A DNA stretch of 64,000 nucleotides from Euryodendron excelsum (Eukaryota > Streptophyta > Magnoliopsida > Ericales > Pentaphylacaceae): assembly GCA_033060915.1 (NCBI GenBank), contig CM065387.1, positions 29,873,001-29,937,000 on the forward strand, given 5' to 3'. The notes under the pieces were generated by a model, which worked only from the letters and a program-made list of their open reading frames with translations, made no database searches and was not told where the DNA came from. Position 1 is the first letter of the stretch, and every line of letters starts with the position of its first letter. The position numbers and the translations under genes are program-made. Shown one piece after another: positions 1 to 12,123 of this stretch.

Positions 1-2490
1 CTCTTGATTTTTTTTAACCCAACATGTTCTAATGGCCAAGGTCCATAAGCAAAGATCGATATACTCATCACCAAATAGGACAACAAGATGATTTGGGTGG
101 AAAAAAGCACGAAATCAATGCAGTCATTGCCACTTAGGCTCAATGAGGCAAACTTGCTAATGAAGTGAGGGTAGGACCAGCACAACATGACTATAATAGA
201 GTATTTTGACTACCCCTACCCATGGAGACCTTAGGTGTCACTTGACTCTTGATTCCAATGGGATTATTAAGAAAGTGCCTCATCACGTCTCTAATGTAGG
301 ATTTTTGGTTTAGGCACACACAAAGTGCTTAAGTTGTTCACCCTTAATTCAAACCCCTGAAGGGTTATACCGACTATGTCTTAAACCAACGTGGCTATAG
401 TTGTCATGGCCCCAAACCCACCCTGTGTATATTAAGGACCATGACCGCCAGTTGCAAGCTACCAAAGGCTGACTTAATCATAAGGTTGATTAGCTGTGCA
501 TACACCTTGATTATAATGGTAATAAAAAAAAAAAGCATGATATAGTAACCAATGTTTCATAACCAAGAATCAGAGAAACTGTCAATGTCTCTGTTGTAAC
601 CATGCCACAACTATATAGGCAAAGCTTACAAATCATTAGGCATATCCCAAGGCCATACAAAAAAATATACATAACATTGTGTCTAAAAACATTACACAAA
701 TCCAATATAGTCCATCAATTCAAAATAAAGCATGCATCTTTAATCAAAACATTGCATGAGTCTCTAAGGCATCCATACGTATGAAACTTTATAAAAAAAT
801 GTCTCCAAGCATAAGCTCCTATTTTTAATTCCTTAAAATGTTAAAGAACAGCATGAGTTACAATGGACTTGATTTTAAGTAAGAGACAAGCATTTGTAAC
901 ATGTGAGATTGAATAAAATAATGCTATATCCAAAAATCTCATTTAAATGTTCCATTGCATCACATACATAAGTTCTAATATGCTCCCTTCGTCAGATATT
1001 TGCATCGTTGTCTAGCCATAGGAAGTGTCTTTGCCAATTGAATATATTCATCAGACATTTGCAATAGACCTTCCACAATACTTCTCTCAGTGTCTATCCC
1101 TTACTTGATAACTAAGCAGTTGTTTAAGCAATTCAGGAGGCTCTTGTTTAGGAAAGAAGTCAAACACCGATCTCAAACACTACTCTGCATAACATATTTT
1201 TTACTTGTGTACAACTTTGACATGACAATAGTGACTTTTGTCGTAGTTACCCAGATACTGTCGATTAGTTGCACTCATCCTTTATGCAAGTGGTGTATCT
1301 TTATCTATAGATTCTATTTTATGGATGATATGAATTCTCTTCTCTAGTTATGTTACAACTATTTTGTATGTCAATTACTCTATGCATAAAACAGTAAAGT
1401 TTGAATGTATAACAAAATATATTTTTCAATATTCTTAAAAGAAACACTATGCAACAACTTTTGTTACCTGTATTTCTTGAGGATTTGGACTACACAATTT
1501 TTCTTCTTCGTTTGTTCCTAATAGTTGTCCGACAAAATCGTGTAGCTCATGCCACCTCAAAATTTTCCATTAACAAAAAATAGGAATTGAATCTTTTTTT
1601 TTTGGGTACACCAAAGTGCTAAAGTCCTTAGGGTTGAAGAGGGTGACGGTGAGTTGAACCGATGACCTAAGGCATGGGTGGAGACTAGCTGGGCACCACT
1701 TACATTTGGAAAAAACATGAACTGAATTGTTTTTTTTTTCCATAAGAATACTTATATGGATGCATGTTTACTTGTACTATATATAATAATATCTCATATC
1801 AACTAACAACAACTCTATTGACACTTGACTATTGTTCAACTATTCACATTGCTGGTCTGGCTATGCTTATAGTGGTTACATAATGGAAGAGATGTATCTA
1901 CATTATAATATGCAACAAATTTTCTCAGTTTAAGTGTATTGTGCTACAAATAATTTAATGGTGTGTATGTTAAAATAGAAGGATTCTTGATTCCAAAGTT
2001 ATGCAATTAATAAAATACATGAAGCAAAACACATATAATGAATCACAGCAAAAGTGTAGTAATAATCTTGTATTCACATGAACCTAAAGTACATGAACCA
2101 ACATAAATACAATGTATAAAAAAAAAAGTGTAGTTACCATGAACCAAAAACGAGCTGTAAACAGAAAAAACAAGAACGAAAATCATAATTAGTGATGTGT
2201 TGAAACTATAGTGAAGGTGACCTTGTTTTCTATATAATATGTAGATATCAAGCTTTTGGTTATTTCAAGTCCCCTAGTGTAGGACCCTTGAGTATGGCAC
2301 ATTCAAGTTCCAAAATCCATAATCAAATTGGCATACATATAACCAAGTTCATGCTTTGCATATTATGACAATACATGACTTTAACATCAAATCATTGTAA
2401 ATGTATTTGAAACATATCATGATGAAGGCATTTATATGATTTGTAATAAAGAGAAGTATTTGTATTATACTGCCATAACGTGCTACAGCG
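1..2490. other. AT-rich flank without recognisable genes
   Basis: This stretch lacks the LTR motifs that fill the rest of the window. The open frames are short (85 codons or fewer), unsupported by any domain, and look like chance. It may be host intergenic DNA or a very old repeat. Only a SINE-like piece near 1.6 kb and the fold-back that begins at 2491 stand out. Confidence 0.6.
1594..1706 (-). repeat. Possible SINE-like fragment
   Basis: Read on the minus strand, a segment of about 100 bp contains GGTTCAACTC, close to a Pol III box B (GGTTCRANNC), and ends in a GGTGTACCC-poly(A) tail, seen as the T run at 1594-1603 on the plus strand. A convincing box A and clean flanking duplications were not found. 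It could also be another A-tailed retroposon. Confidence 0.35.
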
Positions 2491-2579
2491 AGCTACTTCA
2501 AAAGGGCACGCTATAGTGAGGTCTTAAGCAAGCTCCTCTGAAATTGGGACCTCTCTATAGTGCGCCCCTTTGAAGTAGT
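2491..2579. repeat. Fold-back inverted repeat
   Basis: The left arm (about 2491-2523, containing CTACTTCAAAAGGGCACGCT) pairs with the right arm (about 2546-2579, containing GTGCGCCCCTTTGAAGTAG). A few mismatches interrupt roughly 32 bp of stem, and the loop is about 22 nt. It ends immediately before the first LTR. It is likely a small fold-back transposon or MITE remnant; a hairpin RNA is possible but unsupported. Confidence 0.65.
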
Positions 2580-2580
2580 T

Positions 2581-5500
2581 TGGAAGTATCTCATTTTTGC
2601 CCACTTGGCAATCTCTTGTGGAACCGAACTCACATTCAAACCGGCACAGACACATTCAAGTTCAAACAGGCTTTCCAAACTTAATCTAGTTAATCAACCA
2701 CTTTGACAGGCCGAATAGAGGTAAAATGACTAAAATGTCTTTAGGGCATTGCCCAGTCCAATTCTAGTTGGCACGTCATTCTAAAGACAGTAAGTCCATA
2801 TTTTAATTTTAATTTCGGATCCAACTCTAGTCGAGACCAGTCAAACTCAATCTAGCATGTCTTTTGAGAAAGTTGATCCCTCAAATAGTAAGTTCATCCA
2901 ACACAATATGTTTACCAAGAAAGTACAAAACCCCTCAAAACAATAAATCCCTTCACACCTATCAAGCGGGACGGAACTCAAGTCCCTGAGATGATAGAGC
3001 AGTTCACTTCTGGTGCCTACTAACCCGCCAATGTTAAATGTTATTCGGCATGTCAATTGGGAAAGTACCTAAGGCCTCGAGACAATAAGTCCATCAAGCA
3101 ACTTCCTGATATCAGGTAGTCCCCAAAATGAATGCACACGGTCAGAGTGACCATTAGAGTGACATCGAGAATGCTAACAAACCCCCTATGTCACGGGACG
3201 GAGCCCGCCTCTTGGCCGTGACACGCTTATTGGACGATGGGATACCTTTGAAAATCAACTCATCACACACCATCAGAGTGGAAAAAATACTCAAAACTTG
3301 AGTCAACACCAGTGCTTGCTAGCCCATTTTGGTAAAAATGACCAAACTGTCCATTGTGCCCCATTGGCACGCATCTCGAAAAAGTACCTAAGACCTCAGA
3401 GCTGTAAGTCCACCCTTCTAAGATTGTCTCAGAGATAATCAAGCACGTTCTATTATCTTCTAGTCACTTCCAAATCGATTCCGAGAGCATCTGGTCAAAA
3501 TAACCATTTTGCCCCCAAGCATCCAATAGGCTTTAGGAACCACACCAGCTTTGGGTATCAAATTGAAAATCCCTCAGAATATTCTTAATAATGTTTCCAA
3601 CTTCAAGCCTTCTTATGGATCACTCTGAGTCAATCTCGGTGTTCTCCCAGTTCAAATGACCGTTTTGCCCCTAGTGGGCCGGTCGCTTTGTTTAACTATC
3701 CCGGCTCTAATCATCAAGTCAGTTACCTCTGGGACACTCTTTTAGAGTTTCCCATCAATTCCCGACCAATTCCAGCTACTCAGAACCTTCAAGATCATTG
3801 CTGAACTTTCCGAAGTCACTCATAGTAAAGTCAGGCTAAAACTTGCATGGTAGTCACTAAGATAGGCGCCTAAATCTTCTGCCTTACGTCTCAAGAGCCA
3901 AAGATCTGTTTCTTACCGACTTAAAAAAACATCCTAAAAAGTTGGTGACACTGCAACAGGTGCCAAACACTATTCCAATTGGCTATAAATATAGGCAACC
4001 CCCTTGCATATTCTGGGTCCATAAAATCACTCAAGAAACTCTGCCTCTCTCAAAATAGTGCTCGAATTCCTCAAAACCCTAATTTTATCGAGCCCCCTCA
4101 AACTATAGCCTCCATACACTCAAACCCTAGCCTCCATACAATCTATACACTCAATCCTTGTCTCCAAGCATCCATTGAAAATCAAGTGCTGCACATTCAA
4201 AGCTCCTAAAGTCCAACAAAAGTCCACCATCAAAGCAAAGAGAAGACAATGTAACGTTTCTATTTAAATTATGCAATCCCCCTCTCTCTTTCTCTCTCTC
4301 TCTTGTCTCTCCTAATCCACTTGCGGTTTCTTCTATTTTAATCCCCATCTTCTACCTCCTCTTTTTGAGTGCTTGAAACAAGGAATTTCCCGGTTTATGC
4401 CTAGGAAGACCTTGGAGGAAATCACCGTGTTGGGGATTTTTTTCGAGTTCCACCTAAGACGGTGTGGGTCTGGCTCCTTTGATTATGTGGTGAAGCCTAA
4501 CCTTGTATGTTCATGTCCCTCTTGCATTGTTGCTACCATAGTCAAGCATTGCAAGATGTTTTCAAACTTGCATCAAAGGTTGCTTTAAAAACTTGTATTC
4601 AAAATATTTTCCTTCAAAGTTATTTTGAAAACCACAACCCTAAAATGATTTTAGTCATTCCATGGTTAGGGTTGCAAGTGTTATATTCAATATCACCATC
4701 AAGGTCCAAATTTGAGTTCAAACCCTAAATTGCTTTTCAAAAAATCACAACTCTAAGGTGATTCTGGCCATCTCGTGGGTAGGTTGTTTTAGGAAAGTGT
4801 TACATTCAAAGAGACTATCAAAATCCATATTAGGATTTCAAACCCTAGTTGTTTTTAAAGTCACAGCTCTAGAATAGTTCTAGTCTTTTCATGATTAAAA
4901 AATGTTTTAGAAAAGTGAGATATTCAAGAGACTTTCAAAAGTCTACATTCATATCTTTTTTTAATAGTTTTTGCAAATCTACTTTCAAAAACTTATACTC
5001 AAAGATTTACTTTCTAAAAGCTCTTTGTCTTGAAGTCAAAATGCTAGAGTCCATACTTAGGAAACCCTAGTTTCCTCACATAAAATCATAGCTTTCTATT
5101 TGCATCAAATCGTAGATTTCTAAAACCATTTTCTACATGAAATCATTGATTTCATAATTCAAAAGTCATATAAAATGATAGATTTTCAAAACTAAAGTTT
5201 TCTAATTTCAAATCAAATTAGATCTTTCCTAATTCCAATCTTTTCTAATTTCAAAACCTTCCTTTTCCAAAACTTTACAAAAACAAAACTTTTATTTTTC
5301 AATTGAAATCCAATCTTTCTAATTCAAAATGCATTACATAACTCTAGGTCCTAGGATTGCTTAAATCCTTAGTTCCCTCAAATCAAGTCAAAAAATTTTC
5401 AAACCTAACTTTCTAAATTCAAAAATTTATTAATTCAAATATTTCCTAGATCAAATCTTTCTTAAACCAAGTCTTTCCTAAAATAGAAACTTTTCCAATT

Positions 5501-5641
5501 CAAAACATTCCTAATTTGGAATTTTTCGAATTCAAAATTTTTCTAAAATCTAACTTTCTAAAACCAAACCATTCTATATCAAGTGTATGCTTAAACCCCA
5601 GGTTACTTGAGTCCAAGGAGGCCAAAACCCTAGTTCAACCT
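2581..5641 (+). mobile_element. Truncated LTR, copy 1 (plus strand)
   Basis: The start TGGAAGTATCTCATTTTTGCCC aligns with the family start TGTAAGCACCCCATTTTTGCCC. It then follows the family order: GTAAGTCC-type repeats, 'ttttgcccctag' modules, TATA box at 3984, AAACCCTAG leader, a TTGTATGTTCATG segment near 4503, and a pyrimidine-rich domain. The conserved LTR end (GTAGGTACC..., AGGTGACCTAACTCACC..., CGCGACA) is missing. The copy is cut off where the next LTR starts at 5642. Confidence 0.8.
3984..3990 (+). promoter_or_regulatory. TATA box of LTR copy 1
   Basis: GGCTATAAATATAGGC sits at the conserved LTR position, upstream of a leader with several AAACCCTA boxes. It lacks the well-formed GGCGCC palindromes of the younger copies, in keeping with its age. 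Confidence 0.65.
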
Positions 5642-6621
5642 TGTAAGCACCCCATTTTTACCTGCTCGGCAATCTTTGGCTCGACTGGACTCACATTCAG
5701 ACCGACACAGACACATTCAAGTCCAAACCAGTTTTTCAAACTCAATCCAGTCAATGAATCGCTTTGCGGGCCCACTTGACCTAATAGAGACAAAATAACC
5801 AAAATGCCCTAGGAGCATTGCTCATTCCAATTCTAGTCGGCATGTCTTCCTAAAGACAGTAAGTCTCTGTTTCAACCTCAATTCCAGTTCCAATTCTAGT
5901 CCAAACCAATCAAACTCAAATTGGCATGTCTTTTGAGAAAGTTTATCCCTTAGACGATAGGTCTATCTAATTTGGCACGTTTACTGAAAAAATTTCTCAA
6001 AACGATAATTCCCTTTAAACCTATCGCTAAGACAGAACCCAAGTCCCTAAAATGGTATAACGGTTCACTTCTCGCACCTGCTAGCCTACAAATGTAGAAT
6101 GTTTGTATTCGACACATCTTTTGAGAAAGTTGATCCCTTAGACGATAAGATTATTTAGCAGCTTCCCGAGATCAAGTGGTCTCTGAAATGAACGCATACC
6201 GTTAAAGTGACGAAAACACTTACAAACATTGCAACCGTCAGAGTGGTGAAACACTCATAAACAAGTCGACATTAGGAATTGCCAACAAAGTCCCAATGTC
6301 ATGGGACCAAACACACCTCTTGGCCATGGCACTTACTAAAGGACGAGATACCTTTGGAAACCAACTTGTCACACACTGTCAGAGTGACAAAAACACTCAA
6401 AACCCAGGTCAACACTAGTGCTTGTTAGCCCACTCTAGTGAAAAATGACCAAACTACCCCTTGGTCCCTTCTAGCACGTTTCTCAATAAAGTAGCTAAGT
6501 TCTTAGAGATATAAGTCTACCCTTCAAAGATTGTCCCAAAGACAATTTGGCATGTTCAAGTGCCTTTTAGTCGGTTTTGGATCAATTCCGAGACCATCCA
6601 GTTAAAATGACCATTTTGCCT
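5642..6621 (+). mobile_element. LTR 5' fragment, copy 2 (plus strand)
   Basis: It begins TGTAAGCACCCCATTTTTACC, the family LTR start, and follows the family sequence for 980 bp. It stops at the 'gaccattttgcc' module exactly where another LTR start follows. No TATA region or LTR end belongs to this copy. It is either an LTR interrupted by copy 3 whose remainder was lost, or a local duplication. Confidence 0.75.
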
Positions 6622-8238
6622 TGTAAGCACCCTATTTTTGCCTGCTCAATAATCTCCGTTCCGTCTGGACTCACATTCAAACCAACACAAACATATTCAA
6701 GTCCAAATTAACTTTTCAAAATCAATCCAATCAATCAATCGCTTCGCGAGCCCGTTGGACCCAATAAAGGAAAAATGACCAAAATGCCCTTGTGGCATTG
6801 CTCGGTCCAATTCCTATTGGCACGTCTTCTTAGAGATGGTAAGTCCTCGTTTCAATCTCAAATTCCACTTCAATTCTAATCAAATCCAGTGCACCTTTCA
6901 AAAAAGTTGATCCCTTAAGCGGTAAGACCATCCAGTTCAGCACATTTTTTGAGAAAACTCTTCAAAACAGCAAGTCCCTTCAAACCTGTTAATCGGGACA
7001 AGACCCCAAGTCTCTGAGATGGTAGAACGGTCCACCTTAGGCGCTTGCTAGCCTGCCAATAAAGAAATGTCCGTTATTCAGTACATCTTTCGAAGAAGTT
7101 GATTCCTTAAATAATAAGTCCACCTAGCAACTTTTCGAGGTCAGGCAATCTTCGGAATGAACGTGAACCGTCAGAGTGCCAGAAACACTTGTAAACAGGT
7201 CGACATTAGGGAATTGCCAACAAACCCCCAATGTCACGGGACCGAACTCGCTTCTTAGCCGTGGCACGTTTACCAAAGGATGAGATACCTTTGAAAACCA
7301 ACTCATCGTAGACCATCGGAGTGATAGAAACACTCAAAACCCAAGTTAACACCAGTGCTTGCTAGCCCACTTATATGAAAAATGACCAAATTGCCCGTTG
7401 GGCCATTCCCGGCACGTCTCTTGAGAAAGTAACTAAGTTCTCAGAACGTCAAGTCCAGTCTTCCAAGATCATCCCAAAGACGATCTAGCATGTTTAAGTG
7501 CCTTTCATTCGGTTCCGGACTAATTTCGAGAGCATTTGATTAAAATAACCATTTTGCCCCTGGGCATCCGAGTGCCTCTGGGAACCACACCAACTTTGGG
7601 TATCAAACTGATAACCTCCTAAGAATGTTTTTTATAGTATTCCCGACCTTCTATTATCTTTTCGGATCATCCTGAGTCAATTCCGACAAACCCAATGCCA
7701 AAATGACCGTTTTGCCCCTAGTGAGCCGGTCGCCTTTTTTGACCACACCGTCTCTGGGCATCAAACTAGCACTTCGTTGGAGCACTCTGGATAATGTTTC
7801 TAAGCTTTAAGTCCGCTCGTGGATTATTCTGAGTCCATTACGGTGGTTTTCCGGTTTAGTTGACCATTTTGCCCTTAATAGCCCGGTCACCAATTCCAAC
7901 CTTGCTTTTCAAGTCCGTCACCCTTGGGACACTATTTCAAGGGTTTCTATCCATTTCTGACCTTTCAGACCATTCTTGGCCTTCTGAAATATTCCCGGAC
8001 CTTCCAAAGTCACTCTTAGTGGAGCCAAGCTAAAAAATGCATGGTAGTCACTAGGACAAGCATCCAAATCTTCTGCCTTGCGTATCAAGGGTCGAAGATA
8101 CGTTTCTTGCCGCCCTAAAATATTTCCTAAGTGGCTGGTGCCACTACAAGCCAAAAAATGGATTGGCACTACTAGTAGTGGCGCTAATGGGATTTTAAGC
8201 TTGGCTCACTGCAACAGGCACTAGGTCAATTTTTTATC

Positions 8239-8245
8239 TATAAAC
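8239..8245 (+). promoter_or_regulatory. TATA box of LTR copy 3
   Basis: CTATAAACAGAGCCTC matches the family consensus CTATAAATACAGAGCCTC with one change in the TATA core. Decayed GGCGCC-type palindromes lie upstream at about 8125-8215. Confidence 0.6.
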
Positions 8246-8292
8246 AGAGCCTCTTCCCTACATGAAAAAAGGTCAGCAATCTAACTCCAGAA

Positions 8293-8296
<4 letters not shown>

Positions 8297-8368
<72 letters not shown>
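8297..8368. repeat. Compound microsatellite (TG)16(TC)20
   Basis: An uninterrupted run of 16 TG units is followed directly by about 20 TC units, within the transcribed leader of LTR copy 3. No other LTR here has it at this place, so it expanded in this copy. Confidence 0.97.
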
Positions 8369-8371
<3 letters not shown>

Positions 8372-8519
8372 CGATATACAACCCTCGAACTATCTCCAAA
8401 CCCTAGTTTCATAGGCTTTTTTAAACCCTAGCCCCCATACACTTTAACCCTAGCACATATACACTTAATACGCGCCTATACGAGCCTCCAAGCAGACCAT
8501 TGAAGAGTCAAGGTGCTGC

Positions 8520-8552
8520 CATTTCTAAGTTGAAAGTTTTAACTTAGAAATG
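8520..8552. repeat. Hairpin at a head-to-head LTR junction
   Basis: Perfect 12-bp arms, CATTTCTAAGTT (8520-8531) and AACTTAGAAATG (8541-8552), surround a 9-nt spacer. This lies at the switch from plus-strand LTR copy 3 to the minus-strand LTR. It probably marks an inversion or template-switch breakpoint. Confidence 0.8.
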
Positions 8553-9876
8553 TTTTGACTTTAGGAAGGTTTCAACTTAGCAAAGTTGTGAATTAAGAAA
8601 GTTTCATTTTAAGAAAAGTTTTAAAAATAAGGAAGTTTTGAAAATAAGAAAGTTTTAAGTTTAGAAAGTTTTAGATTTGGAAAGATTTGAAGTTTTAAGA
8701 AAGTTTAGAATTTAGAAATTTTTAGATTTAGAAAGTCTTAACTTAAGAAAGTTTTGAGCTTGGAAAGCTTTTGATTTGGAAAGATTTTGAAATTTAGAAA
8801 GTTAGCATTTTGGAAAGATTTGGGGTTTAGAAAGTTTTAGAGTTTGAATTTTAGAAAATCTTGAGATTAGGAAAGTTTTGAGTTTAGGAAAGATTTGAAA
8901 ACTTAGATTTGGAAAGTTAAGATTTGGAAAGGGGTAGAATTAGGAAAGGGTTCAATTGGGAAAGATTTGAAAGTTGAATTTTAAAATTTGGGAAAGATTT
9001 TTGTGTTCAAGTTTTGGAAAGTTAAGATTTAGGAAAGTAGAAGATTAGGAAAGATTTAAACTAGGAAAGATTTAGATTTTGAGTCTAAAAGGGAAGGTTC
9101 GATTTTGTTTCCAAAAATGGAGGATAGGACCTAGTTTCCTAAACGAGAAGATTTGATTTGACAAGGATTTGGAAAGAGAAGTTTTAGAAACCCTAGATTT
9201 GGAAAACTATAGTTTTGATGTAGAAAAGAGGTTTTGGAAATATGCAATTTTGATGTAAAAAATAGGGGAGTTTGGAAACCTAAGTTTTAAGGCAAGTTTG
9301 AAAACCATGTTTTTGGGAAGAAAATTAGGGTTTCTAAATTGTGAGTTTTAGGGCTTGATTTGGGCATCAAGAAAAGGGATTTTTGGAAAGTGCGTATTTA
9401 GAAACGAAGATTTTTAGAAGGGAGTCCTAGAGAGGAGCTTTTGGAAAGAAGATTTCAAGAAGAGAGTTTTTAGAAAGATTTTTGGTAGAAGATTGTTGGA
9501 GAGAGTTTTTGGAAAGATTTTTAGAGAGTATTTTCTAAGAAGGAAACCTAGGGAGTGTTTTTAGGAAAATGGATTTTGAGAGATCATGATATGCACAATG
9601 CAACTTTGGGATCGTGAACATGCAAGGCTAAGGCTTCACCATATAATCAAGGGGGCCGAATCCACGTGGTCTCCGGTTAGCCTAAAGGAAAGCCCCAGAC
9701 ACGGTGACCCACCAATAGTCTAATCCTACACATGGACCGGGACTCCCCTTGTTTCAAGCATACAAAGAAAGGGGGGGGGGGGTGGAAAGAGATAGGGGAT
9801 TAAAATAGAGAAAACCCAAATGGGTTAGAAGAGAGAAGAGAAAGGGGGGAAGTGCAAAAACGTAAAACGAAAGCCT

Positions 9877-9878
9877 AC
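9877..9878 (-). promoter_or_regulatory. Splice-donor-like site in L1 leader
   Basis: On the minus strand CAAG|GTAGGCTTT matches the plant 5' splice-site consensus. It is conserved at the same leader position in S1, S2, the E3 5' LTR and E0. Confidence 0.45.
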
Positions 9879-10206
9879 CTTGTGTCTTCTTTATTTTGCT
9901 TGGCTTTGCGCGCCTTGCTTTCTTTGGTCTTCATCGTGATCTTTGTCTTCAATCTTCAAGAGTTTGTCTTCAATCTTTAAGGCTTTGATTTGCAGCTCTT
10001 CAAGTCTTCAAAGGAGGGTTGGAGGCTAGTGTATAAGTGTGTGAGGGTGTATAGGAGTGTATACGTGGCTAGGGTTTAGTGTATGGTGGCCAGGGTTTGG
10101 AAAACCTAGAGAAGCTAGGGTTTTTGAAGTGTTCAAGCTCTGTATATCGAATTTTAGGGTTTTTAGACTGAGTTTGTGGACCTCTTTCACACTGGAGGAG
10201 GCTCTG

Positions 10207-10214
10207 TATTTATA
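10207..10214 (-). promoter_or_regulatory. TATA box of L1 with GGCGCC palindromes
   Basis: The minus strand reads TATAAATA followed by CAGAGCC. On its upstream side (10223-10335) are repeated GGCGCCACTA / TAGTGGCGCC palindromes, the family's probable promoter module. Confidence 0.7.
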
Positions 10215-11479
10215 GAGATGAGATAGACTTGGCGCCTATTGCAGTGGCGCTAGGCCAATTTTCCTCTTGGTGCCACTCCTAGTGGCGCCAAGCCAATTCT
10301 TGGCTTGGCACCACTACTAGTGGCGCCAGCCAGTTAGGAAAGTTTGTAAGTCGGCAAGCAACGTACCTTTGACTAGATTTGGGCGCCTGTACTACTGACT
10401 ACCATGAAATTTTTAGCCTGGCTTCACTAGGAGTGACTCTGAAAAGTCCGGGAATGATTTGAAGAGGCCGGGAATGACCCAGAGAGCCAGAAAAGGGCAA
10501 GAACACTTAAGATAGTGTCCCGGAGGTTTTTGACTTGAGAAATGAGGATAGTATGTGTCGGAAGGGTTGACCAGGCCTTTAAGGGCAAAACGGTCACTCG
10601 GATCGGGAAGCTGCTGGGACAGACTCGAACTGTTCCGAAAGAAGACTTGAGATTTGGAAACATTATTCAGAATGTTCCCAAAGGTTGCCAATTTGATACC
10701 CAGAGCCGGTATGGTCAGAAAAGGTGACCGGTCCACAAGGGGCAAAACGGTCATTTCGCATTGGGTTTGTCGGAATTGACTCAGAATGATCCGAGAAGGT
10801 AGAGGAAGGTTGAGAATACTATAAGAAGCAATCTCAAAAGGTTACCGGTTTGATACCCAGAGCCGGTGTGGTTGTCGGGGCGTTCGGATGCCTACGGGCA
10901 AAATGGTCATCTTAACCGGAAAGTCTCAGAATTAGCCCGACACTGACTAGAAGGCACCTAATCATGCTGGATTGCTTTTAAGAAAATCTTGGAAGGTTAG
11001 ACTTACCGTTCTGAAGACTCAGGTGTGTTCTTGAGAAATGTGTCAAAAAAGGCCCAAGGGGTAGTTTGGTCATTTTTCACCGAAGTGGGCTAGCAAGCAC
11101 GGGTGTTGACCTGGGTTTTGAGTGTTTCCACCACTCTGACGGTGATCGCGTGATACAGGGGTTTGTTGGCAATTCCCTATATCGACCTATTTGCAAGTAT
11201 TTTCGCTACTTTGATGGTTGTGATGTTTGTGAGTATTTTCGCTAATCTGACGGTTCGCGATCAGTCCCGAGACTGCTTGATCTCGGAAAGCTACTAAAGA
11301 GACTTGCCGCCTAAGAATCAACTTTCTCGAAAGGCATGCCTAAACAGACATTTCTGCATTGGCGGGCTAGCAAGCGCCAAAGGTGGACCGTTCTACCATC
11401 TAGGGGACTTAGGGTCTCGTCCCGGTTGACAGGTTTAAAGGGACTTACCGTTTCGAAGAGATTTTCTTCGAAAAACGTG

Positions 11480-11715
11480 CCAAACCGTCTCAAGGAATAA
11501 ACTATCTCGTGAGATGGATTGGAATTGGAAAGGGGTCTTATCGTCTTTGGAAAGACATGCCTGATTTGGAATAGATTTACCGTCTCGAGGAATAAACTGT
11601 CTCGAGAGAGGGATTGGAATTGGAAAGGGGTCTTACCGTCCTTAGAAAGACGTGCCTGATTTGGAATTGGAAAGGGGACTTACCGTCTTTAAAAAGACGT
11701 GCCTGATTCGAAATA
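11480..11715. repeat. CTCGAG-type short tandem repeats in L1
   Basis: Several units combine 'ggaataaactgtctcgag', 'ggacttaccgtctt' and 'aaagacgtgcctga'. The same units are expanded differently in every LTR copy. Confidence 0.75.
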
Positions 11716-11907
11716 TGAAAAGGATAATGCCCCTAAGGGCATTTTGGTCATTTTGCTTCTCTTTGGGCCCGGTGGGGCCCGCAAAGTAATGGGCAAACAG
11801 GACTTAGACTTAGAGAGTTGGTTTTGATTGGAATACGTCCATATTGACTTGAGTACAAGTCTGGACGGAGCGTAGACTGCCGAGCGGTCAAAAATGGGGT
11901 GCTTATA

Positions 11908-12076
11908 GGGGCATGATGGTCTTTACAACTTCAATTGGACCTTGTGACCCAGAGAGGTGATCAATTGATTGGATTGGAGTTGAAAGAGCCGTCTTAGACC
12001 CGTATATGCTGTGATGTTTGAAATTGGACCTGGTCAAGCCAGAGATTGCCAAGCGGGAAAAAATGGGGTGCTTATA
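11908..12076 (-). mobile_element. E1 3' LTR, terminal stub
   Basis: This 169-bp segment ends GGGGTGCTTATA and is homologous to 62422-62590. The rest of this LTR has been replaced by L1 and the rearranged region to the left. Confidence 0.75.
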
Positions 12077-12096
12077 GCTGCCCCTTGTTTTTTGTC
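12077..12096 (-). promoter_or_regulatory. Polypurine tract of E1
   Basis: The minus strand reads GACAAAAAACAAGGGGCAGC directly next to the 3' LTR. This is the expected plus-strand primer site, and its position fixes E1's transcriptional direction as leftward. Confidence 0.75.
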
Positions 12097-12123
12097 TTTA
12101 CTTGTCAAGGCAAAAAATAATAA

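Larger units (their letters stand above)
6622..8519 (+). mobile_element. LTR fragment, copy 3 (plus strand)
   Basis: It starts TGTAAGCACCCTATTTTTGCC and runs through the TATA box at 8239 into the AAACCCTAG leader (8399-8450). It breaks off at about 8520, where a minus-strand LTR copy begins. Between the TATA box and the leader it has a (TG)n(TC)n microsatellite absent from the other copies. Confidence 0.78.
8526..11907 (-). mobile_element. Truncated LTR, minus strand (L1)
   Basis: From left to right it holds the purine-rich 'gaaagtttt' domain, the conserved 'cttcaccatataatcaaggggg' region near 9635, a splice-donor-like site at 9878, a TATA box at 10207, gypsy-family 'aggggcaaaacggtca' modules, and the terminal GGGGTGCTTATA (consensus GGGGTGCTTACA). 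Its transcriptional end (TGTCGCGCCC side) is missing at the head-to-head junction. Its right end appears inserted in the E1 3' LTR, because E1-type LTR sequence resumes at 11908. Confidence 0.8.

Noticed and set aside
1594..1706. A tRNA gene suggested by the box B-like GGTTCAACTC
   Set aside because: No acceptor or anticodon stem can be drawn and no box A is convincing; a SINE-like fragment is the better weak call.
2581..5635. TAGTT before 2581 and again at 5631 as TSD of LTR copy 1
   Set aside because: The sequence before 5631 is not an LTR end; copy 1 is truncated in its pyrimidine domain, so the match is chance.
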